Below the pieces are notes generated by a model. The model made no database searches. It was given only the letters and a program-made list of their open reading frames with translations, and was not told where the DNA came from. Source: Hemicentrotus pulcherrimus (taxonomy: Eukaryota; Echinodermata; Echinoidea; Camarodonta; Strongylocentrotidae). Taken from it: 14,448 bases of DNA. The stretch is from assembly GCA_003118195.1 (NCBI GenBank), contig BEXV01000341.1, forward strand, positions 40,082 to 54,529. The letters run 5' to 3'. Shown piece after piece: positions 7,355 to 14,448 of the stretch. The position numbers and the translations under genes were made by a program. Each line of letters begins with the position of its first letter. Within the stretch, counting starts at the first letter, position 1.

Positions 7355-8667
7355 TGATATACATTGCTTCAATAGTATCTCCTTACATACATATGTAATG
7401 AAATTCCTAACACTTTATTCAGTATCCATGCAGAGAATTCAATAAACTTTAGGCATGCAACCAGACTGATCTCAAACCAACCAATAAGCTGCAAAAATAT
7501 TCCAGGTAAAATCATTTCTTGTCCGATCTCTTGAAGATCTTACCTACATTCTTAGAGAAAATAATCAGAAATCTATTGTCACTATTTCTTATACTACATG
7601 ACTATCAAAGGGCAAGTCTACCCCAAGACATCATAGAGTTCTTGCATGAAACTATCAATAAAAACGTTGTTTAAATGTGTTTTTTAATGTGTTAGGTTTC
7701 TAGAAGGAAATTCTGTTTCTAAACTTAAAGCTTGAACTGTCAGATCTACAGAGAAAGTATTGAAGGGCATGATGCATGTCATAGTTTGCCATCTCAATGA
7801 GGAGATAGGGGGACAGGGGGGGGGGGATTCCTGTTTATACTCAATATTTTCCTCTGTCTCATGAAAATGAAAAATGAGAGTATCAAAGTATTAATGCTTG
7901 TTGAAGCAAACAGACTGTGTTGTGAGATCACAGGTGCTGGAGAGTAACACGATAAAAACACTGAAAGGCAACACAACCAGTTGTGATTTCCGATCTCACA
8001 GACAAAAGTGTCGCGTGGAAATCAGTCCTACGCCACACAAACAGACCCCATGTAAACAAGTCTTGACTTCAGTCCGCCCATTCTCTCTCGAGGGCTGTTC
8101 TCATTCCAAGACATAGGCGAGAAGGAGGTCCATGGCAATAAAAACACAGCAAAAGAAGAAAAAATATGGTGTACCTCTTGAGCATCTTTAATATTAGATC
8201 AGTGATTTGAATTACCATTTATTATCCATTTATGTGGTAGTTTATTCTTGTGTTCCCTTCTTCATTCTGCTGCAACCCGTTACACTTATTATTCATTTGA
8301 AAATTATTATTGGTACTGGTATTCACTGTTCCTGCGTAAAGTTACTTATGACCATTTCACATTCACGACCTGAGAAGGTCAAGTCCAGACCTCGGTCTGC
8401 AGTCTCTGAAGAGTAAAGCAGCTATGATATGCTAATCCAGCATAGAATATGAAAAAGAAGAAGGGGAAAAAATCGCTGTAATTAGCTATGGATTGAGTGG
8501 GTAAAACTCAGAGCGGACTCGTTCCGGACTGGCCTCTGCCTGATTAGTGGACAGAATTTTAAGGTAGAGGACACAATATGGTCAAAGCTCTAGAGAAAAG
8601 AAACATATCGTGTGAGAAACAAACTCTCCGCTTTGGGGATTCGATAGGCCTAAAGAATTTGTGTCGG
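7355..8667. other. Stretch without a recognisable gene
   Basis: No supported gene is seen. It contains a G5-ACA-G11 block (7808-7826) and AAAGGGCAAGTCTACCCCA at 7607-7625, which resembles the start of a dispersed repeat I recall from marine deuterostomes but lacks the expected continuation. It also has a GTGAGATC/GATCTCAC pair (about 7921-7928 and 7993-8000) and a small palindrome CAGACC-TC-GGTCTG near 8387-8400. Plus frames at 7898-8116 and 8207-8416 are short and unassignable. Confidence 0.4.
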
Positions 8668-8680
8668 AGGTCAGAGGTCG
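8668..8680 (+). promoter_or_regulatory. Near-consensus DR1 motif
   Basis: AGGTCAGAGGTCG is a one-mismatch DR1 pair on the plus strand. It is weaker than the site at 3968-3980 and in the opposite orientation. One-mismatch sites are expected by chance more often, so it is listed mainly as company for the first. Confidence 0.2.
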
Positions 8681-8721
8681 GCTATTTATGACAAATTTCC
8701 ATTTATGCGACAACAGAAGTG

Positions 8722-8740
8722 CCACAATGTTTCATTGTGG
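8722..8740. repeat. Perfect 8-bp hairpin
   Basis: CCACAATG at 8722-8729 is the reverse complement of CATTGTGG at 8733-8740, with a TTT loop. No run of T follows and no gene lies next to it, so it is recorded as a structure only. Confidence 0.5.
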
Positions 8741-9709
8741 ATCATGCAATGTGATTGAGTGGACATCTTGGGGTTAGCCACACTCAGCGATAACTTTGAT
8801 GAAATCTTATCTTTTCTACTGTCAGAAAGTTACACTCCCCCATTTTAGCCCTATCATATATTTGGTAGGCCTCTAACATTATTTATTAAGGGTCCCAACA
8901 ATTTATATCAGTGTAGTACATTCCATGCACAGGGTACTTTAAATCAAGTACTTTTTTTTTATACCAAGGTAATAGGGGCCTACTACCATGGAAATTTCAG
9001 ATACAGTACACTTTCTTTTTAAGAAAAATAGCAAAATTTATAAATTTACACTGCCAAGGATTTTAACCATATTTGTAAAGAATAAAGAGACATTAGTGTA
9101 AATATAAATCTTGGAAGTCTCCCAGAGATTTGGGTGCATGGTACAGTCATCAAAATAGCGCAGAGTTCATTAACACTTTTCCATCACAAGTATTTGGCTT
9201 GTCATTAAAACCATATTAATTGAACAAACTTTGAGCTTGTATACAGCATGCTGTAACACAGTTTTGACATATCAACCCACAAAAAGGACAGTGGCCTGCT
9301 ATAATCCTAATATGGCCATAAAATCTGCTCAAAGATACCATTTTTACAATTTGTATATGTATAAACGGTTTATATTTGGCTGTCTCTGTTTAGCGATTTG
9401 GGATTGTACTAGGAAGAGATCATGAGAAATATCATTTATTCTTGTGGTTGCCAATTTCTTTCAAGTTCAGTAGCACAGAAAAGCTGGTTGAAAGCCAATT
9501 AATCCACATGTATTACCGTCAAGTTCCTTTAAGCCTTTGAAACCGTTGAGAAATATAATAATCTAGCAAAAAACATTATTACACTCTTCTTAATACTAAT
9601 CATATAAACAAACTGCTAGAAGATATTGTCCTTCCTGCTAACAGCAGACAATGCATTTAAATTTATCTAACATGATTTGTTCATATTCCCAGTGGCTAAG
9701 ATTTATTCT
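8741..9709. other. Stretch without a recognisable gene
   Basis: AT-rich DNA, with a plus frame at 9231-9425 that starts and ends without splice or family features. No repeat or RNA gene was recognised up to the left end of element copy B. Confidence 0.4.
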
Positions 9710-9854
9710 TTAAAGATAAAGTTGAGTTCTGGTCATGTGATTGCATTGTGAAAGAAACAGTGTGGAATCTATCAGAAAAGGTTGATCATCTAGTATATAA
9801 GTATTCGTGTGTATTGCAAGGTTCTGGAATCATCAAAATGATAAGAAATTTGGC

Positions 9855-9855
9855 N
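9855..9855. other. Ambiguous base (N)
   Basis: This is the single undetermined base of the window. It sits at the limit of the conserved left block of element copy B; copy A has C at the matching position on the same strand. Confidence 0.95.
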
Positions 9856-10052
9856 AACATTCTAAATCCATTTCCTCAGGCAGCAATTGTTCAGATGAAA
9901 TAAAAATCAGGATTCTTGATCCACGCCACTTTCTTGATGCAATACATGTTTTGCCCCAAAAATATACATGCATCATCCTCCACTGAGACTATTATTGCAT
10001 AATATCCTGTTATTCTTTTAATTACAACAATGTCTTTGTTACTAAATTAGGT

Positions 10053-10346
10053 TTATTTCATTTTCGGACTAACGAACATTCGGAATAACGAACCTTATTT
10101 CATTTTCGGACTAACGAACCTTCGGAATAATGAACCTTATTTCATTTTCGGACTAACGAACCTTCGGAATAATGAACCTTATTTCATTGTCGGATTAACG
10201 AACCTTCGGAATAATGAACCTTCGGAATAACGAACCTTCGGAATAACGAACCTTCGGAATAATGAACCTTCGGAATAACGAACCTTCGGAATAACGAACC
10301 TTCGGAATAACGAACCTTCGGAATAACGAACCTTCGGAATAACGAG
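10053..10346. repeat. Composite satellite: four 42-bp units passing into eight 16-bp units
   Basis: Four 42-bp units (10053, 10095, 10137 and 10179) each consist of TTATTTCATT followed by two 16-bp modules, TTCGGACTAACGAACC-like and TTCGGAATAATGAACC-like. From 10221 the spacer disappears and the 16-bp module TTCGGAATAACGAACC repeats seven full times plus a partial copy ending at 10346. The module carries internal inverted repeats (TTCG...CGAA with six bases between, and CGAA-CC-TTCG). Frames crossing it translate into a repetitive pattern only because 16 bp needs three copies to return to frame; they are not genes. Confidence 0.95.
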
Positions 10347-10473
10347 CGTCACCCGAAGAGCCATGCTTTTCAGGGAACATGTTTAATCTGATGTTCTTCC
10401 ACCCTTGCATAATAACAATGATAATGCTCACAATCATTGTTTACCTCTTCCCAGAACTCAACCTTCTCTTTAA

Positions 10474-10882
10474 CCTAGAAAATATTTCTTGGGTTTGCTA
10501 TTTTAAGTAGTAAAATAACCCTGATGGAAAGTCCCTTGAAGGCAAGGCTCAATAAATCAAAATACCTCAAATAATAATCACAATGATACTGGCAAGGGGA
10601 CTAAACAGCTTTCTACTGCTGCTTACACTATACACTATCTATCATAGTATGAAATGAGAAATGGACGAGTTAACAGCAAGTTCTTTGAATATCAACCTTG
10701 GACTCCAATTCACTGTTATGACAGGTCTCTACAATCAAGGATGACTGGTGAAGTCATCTTGCTAAGGGTCTCATCCTTACTTAAGTCAAACCGCTGCCAA
10801 ACTGGGCTTTCTCACACTACCCTCCAATCATGGTTGACTTGTGCATCTCAAGATCCAGAGTGGAAGGGCCCAACATGAACTC
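10474..10882. other. Stretch without a recognisable gene
   Basis: A 74-codon plus frame at 10654-10878 has no family features or splice context. No other structure was supported between the end of element copy B and the repeat-like start at 10883. Confidence 0.4.
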
Positions 10883-11030
10883 AAAGGCCCATATTCTACC
10901 GGAATTTAAACCCAATGCTCGGCTCTAGCTTTTTGTTCAAAATTGGGATTAACAAAGGAAATTAGTCCGAGGTCTAAGCTTTTCTTTGTTGAACAGGATC
11001 TTAGATCCAGTGTCAGGTTAAAAAGAATCA
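10883..11030 (+). repeat. Possible dispersed repeat (MITE/SINE-like start)
   Basis: AAAGGCCCATATTCTACC opens a segment with the words AATTTAAACCCAAT and AAAATTGGGATTAA in inverted relation (CCCAAT...ATTGGG). Repeats beginning (A)AGGCCC(A/G)TATTCT are, from memory, widespread in marine invertebrate genomes. I cannot see a matching right end, so the boundaries and the assignment are tentative. Confidence 0.3.
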
Positions 11031-12630
11031 ATAGAAAAGTTTGAGAAATAAACTATTATAAATAAGGCAATTTCAATACACTATGATACTATATTGCCTA
11101 CAAAAGTTTTGTCTAGATTATGTTATATTATTGTCATTGATGGCACATTTCAATAGGTGATGCAAAAGTTGTTGCAAGTTCACTTTGGCTGATAAGTCTT
11201 TGCGATCATGCCACTCATATTCTACTGAGAAAAGTTGGGTCTAACAGGTCTTCATGATCATGTAACCCACCAACAATGCTTTTGATCTCTAATAAAAAGT
11301 AATATAATATTTCACACAGTACATTTTCACGTTACTAAACTACCTGTTTACTAATAGATAACCCTGCGACCCAGAAAAAAATCCATTTAACATGACACAT
11401 GTGAAAAATCTCCATTGTGTTTCAACATCTTCAGTAGATGACATGGCAGGGATAATGTCTATTCTTGAGACTTTCTTCTAAGATGTACTTGAAAAACTTG
11501 TCTCAAAGTGCCTAAGTATATATCTATACACCTACAATTAAAGATATGCACGTACGTTTGTACATCTTTTCTTGAAAATATATGGTTAATGACAAAATTG
11601 CTTCCAGAAATGTGAGGATATTGGTGCTGATATGAAACGGAAATGAAGACATCAATATTCTGTTGACTGATGAACAAATTCTGGCTTATGTAAACAATTC
11701 AACTTGGGTTAAGTAACAGCAGGGGTTTTCCCCTACTGAAAACAAATACAGACGGAAAACATAGTATTATCCTGACTTCCCATGCAAATGAAGTACCCTC
11801 TAGGTAGAATGGTGATACAAAAGCTATCACCAACCACCTAAATCAACTTCCGTAAACAACTCATTTCTTGCACCAGCAGAGCTTAATGTACATCAGAGAA
11901 AGTCAAGACGCAATCTGAAATAGCACACGGGGCATAAACAACATGCGACTGATGAGAAATCACTGAAACGGAAGTGGAAGTAAAGAAATCCTTAGAAGAT
12001 CTTTCTAATTAACTGGCGTGCTAGTAAGAGGATGTAACATCAGCTCTTTTCTCATTACTTTGTGACAAGTTTGGATCATTTCAACTAAATATAGTACTAT
12101 GCGTTCCAGTCCCCAGGTGGAGTTTGCTTTAATAGTTAATAGATGTCTTATGTATACAGGAAGTTGATGCCAATGAAAGGTATACAGGTGAATGTTAGTT
12201 AACCCTTCCGATCTACACCAACAACTTTAAACAAAAACAAAACATTTAACCGTTCAGATGCACTCCATGTTCAAAATAAGTAACATTAGCACTGCTCACG
12301 GTGGGTAACAAGTGGATACAATTTAACCAAAAATTGAGCAAATCATCCAATATATGATGTAATATTTCTAGCTTTGCAAAATTGTTTGCAGGAACAATTC
12401 AACTATTTGAGTATACTCCTATAAAAAAAATATATCCTTACTGCCTGTTAGATGCACCCAAGAAATTTGTTATGGACAATCATGTATGCACAAAAGAATC
12501 CCAGCTATGATTGTTGGAAAAAACGCTTTTCAACGCTCTGGAAGATTTTATCGGAAAAATGAAATGACTGTTAAATTATGTTCCTTATGATAGGAGAATT
12601 ATATGTGTGAATGTTGACGGTGGATCCTCC
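11031..12630. other. Stretch without a recognisable gene
   Basis: No supported gene, RNA or repeat is seen. A 72-codon minus frame (11459-11677) shows no family features. The composition resembles the rest of the presumed intron. Confidence 0.4.
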
Positions 12631-12978
12631 TTAAAACAAACATTGCCCACAATTTAAATTGTGTTTTTTTCCACAGTTGTGACAGAGTGATAAAGGAGTG
12701 TCTCTGGAATGCATCAACTCTTCAAGATTATATATCCTGGAGCTCAAAGCATGCACAGCATCTTTATAAAAATTGGAAACATAACTGTCAACATTTGATC
12801 TTCTCCTCAAGGACAGTATACAAAAATGAATGTAATACAATGATATAGCTTCAAGACATTTTGTTTCTCTCAAAGAAAATATCACAGGGTTTTTGTCCCA
12901 CAAGAACAAAACATTCATCTTGTCTACATTAAACTCATATACGCTTACAGAGATTAACGCTCTTCTGGCTCTGGGCAC
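12631..12978 (-). other. Unassigned 115-codon open frame with a C-terminal CxxC pair
   Basis: This is among the longer unbroken frames in the window. It ends with LCHNCGKKHNLNCGQCLF just before the stop, giving CxxC-x7-CxxC spacing as in small zinc-binding knuckles. Before it, a segment of the type YKDAVHALSSRIYNLEEL faintly recalls the tail of some leucine-rich-repeat proteins that also end in a cysteine cluster, but no LRR motif precedes it. No clean acceptor defines its start. It may be a terminal exon, a pseudogene remnant or chance; chance cannot be excluded at this length in AT-rich DNA. Confidence 0.2.
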
Positions 12979-14448
12979 GCGGTATGAACTCTGACCTAAA
13001 GCTATCCACTTTATCTACATTACATTTCTCACAAACGTGGGCCCCCGTCACGTTAACTTCAAGCCCCGCCCCTGATTTTAAACCAGGGATCTATGCATAC
13101 AGATCTTAAAGTATTCTTATCCATATCACCTATGAAAATAGCTATAATGGAACCTTGAAATAAGAAATTCAGTTTCTAGGACCATCGACAGACCTCAGAA
13201 TATTTAATCTATCAACTACTGAATTCTCCCAGTCTCAATATAGCTTAATACAGGAACCACCCAGTTCTCAGATTCAAAGGGTTAAGGATGAGTTCGTCTA
13301 GTATTACCAGATACACCTGAACCTAAGGGTATGGATCTACTTCTGGCTCTGAACAGACCATCTGAATTATTCAACGGATCAAGGCAAGTAACGCAGACTT
13401 TAACCAGTTGAATAGCATGACAGACCAAGACAGGACCAGAATACTGATAAATGTGTACCGAGTGAATGTGAACAGCATCCAACGGGTTAACAGTTCGGTG
13501 CACCACCCATATGTAAGACCTAAATCATATCTTTATCATTATCTCAAATCTAGTATAATACTTTGAAAACTAGAAGTGAGATTATGCAGGATCATTTTCT
13601 GATGACTGTTTATTTTATAAAGTCGAGTACCTCAAATTTGCATTTCAGCAATCGATTCACTAAAGTCTGAATTACCGGTAAGCTTCGAGATGAAGCGACA
13701 ATCTTATTGACATTTTTGAAGGTGGAAGCAACTCCATCTACCCAAGCTGCTGATTAGCTTAGGGTACCATTCTTTGGCAAGACATTAATCTGCATATGCC
13801 ACTCTTGACCCAGGTGTAGTAATTGGGTACCTGGTATGAGTTATTCCATGAACGCACTATCGAGCTATGATTGCTGGAGCTAAAAGTGGGGTAATAATAT
13901 CCAAAGTCTTTTAGGAGCGCAAAGAGAAGTTATATCATGGTATAATATGCGCTTTACAAGAACACCCTATTATCTATCAATCATCATCATCATGATCAAC
14001 ATAATTCTATCAGAGAATTATCATCTGTGACATTGCAAGAAGAGATTAAAGGAGAAATTAGACCAACTATTCATGGAGAGAGTAGTTTTGCCATGCTTGA
14101 ACCAGACTGGAGCCTTTCGTAGAATTGAGCAAATGCAATAAATATGATCATTGGAGGAATCACGGTAGATTTTATACTTCTTCAGATAAACCATAGAGAG
14201 AAACGATCCAGTCTATAATAGTTCTCTCTACAGGCACATGCATGCATACTCCTTCACCCAACTTCTTTTGGATCTCCTATTCATAAGACCCACAATTTAC
14301 ATCCTATCCGAGGGCTTAGCTACTGTACATACCTCTTCCATGAACGCTGATGGTCAATGTTCCGTGCACGTATGTACATCCTCTCATATCAGCCGCATCT
14401 TCCACAGACTGGATGGTCTTGCCCTTACATACTGAAAAGAGAGAAAGA
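12979..14448. other. Stretch without a recognisable gene
   Basis: A minus frame at 13282-13506 and a plus frame at 14238-14435 are the only open stretches and have no recognisable content. A short ATC/CAT run lies at about 13979-13995. The word CAACGGGTTAA near 13479 also occurs near 485, the only hint of a shared repeat. The upstream receptor exon (end of the cysteine-rich region, start of L2) was looked for here without success. Confidence 0.4.

Larger units (their letters stand above)
9710..10473 (+). mobile_element. MITE-like terminal-inverted-repeat element, copy B, carrying a satellite
   Basis: The left terminus TTAAAGAT + AAAGTTGAGTTCTGG (9710-9732) and right terminus CCAGAACTCAACCTT + CTCTTTAA (10451-10473) are inverted repeats of 23 bp with two mismatches. 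TTAA at both outer ends may be part of the repeat or a TTAA target duplication. The end blocks 9710-9855 and 10355-10473 match copy A in opposite orientation. The middle, about 500 bp, differs from copy A and contains the tandem array at 10053-10346. No transposase is encoded, so mobilisation would need an enzyme from elsewhere. Confidence 0.8.

Noticed and set aside
7607..7625. AAAGGGCAAGTCTACCCCA as the start of a known dispersed repeat
   Set aside because: Only the first 19 bases resemble the repeat I recall; the continuation differs, so no element is called.
10053..10346. CRISPR-like array
   Set aside because: The repeats are directly adjacent with no unique spacers, and the window is eukaryotic; it is a tandem satellite.
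10179..10437. Two overlapping minus-strand open frames with a repeated RRFVIPKVRYSEGSLF pattern
   Set aside because: They are read-throughs of the 16-bp satellite, which returns to frame every 48 bp; the repetitiveness comes from the DNA and not from a protein.
13282..13506. 74-codon minus frame
   Set aside because: It shows no recognisable motif or splice sites; its length is within chance expectation for this window.

Overview
This is an intron- and repeat-dominated stretch of eukaryotic genomic DNA, AT-rich, with no long open reading frame and no operon-like gene packing. The style of the non-coding DNA (short inverted-repeat elements, GGCCGCCAT(T/C)TTG motifs, short-period satellites) together with one animal receptor exon suggests a marine deuterostome, most likely an echinoderm such as a sea urchin. 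That placement is an inference from general appearance, not from a marker gene.

The only gene part I can name with confidence is a 151-bp internal exon on the minus strand at 1628-1778. It encodes about 50 residues of the second receptor L domain (L2) of an insulin/IGF-1 receptor-family tyrosine kinase. It has a strong polypyrimidine tract plus AG acceptor and a perfect GTAAGT donor. I found no neighbouring exon of this gene (cysteine-rich region upstream, rest of L2 downstream). On that reading 1-1621 is the start of the 3' intron, and everything from about 1779 to the right edge is probably one long 5' intron.

Layout: 1-14 is a G homopolymer at the edge; 15-1621 is featureless intron; 1628-1778 is the receptor exon; 1981-2240 is repeat-like DNA with back-to-back palindromes; 2651-2684 is a short hairpin; 2878-3503 (minus) is a coding-looking but frame-broken fragment I cannot identify; 3968-3980 is a perfect DR1 nuclear-receptor motif; 5219-5400 is a 26-bp tandem array; about 5880-6110 resembles the 3' end of a LINE; 6233-6637 and 9710-10473 are two inverted copies of one terminal-inverted-repeat element, the second carrying a composite 42-bp/16-bp satellite; 6639-6817 is an old direct duplication; 7145-7354 is a near-perfect foldback with 93-bp arms. 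The rest (roughly 7355-9709 and 10474-14448) is unannotatable intronic/intergenic DNA apart from minor motifs.

The exon and the repeats do not form a pathway. The plausible link is that, if the long intron of the receptor gene spans the window, the foldback and the two inverted element copies would be transcribed and could form double-stranded RNA in the pre-mRNA. I did not find evidence for a new multi-gene system here.
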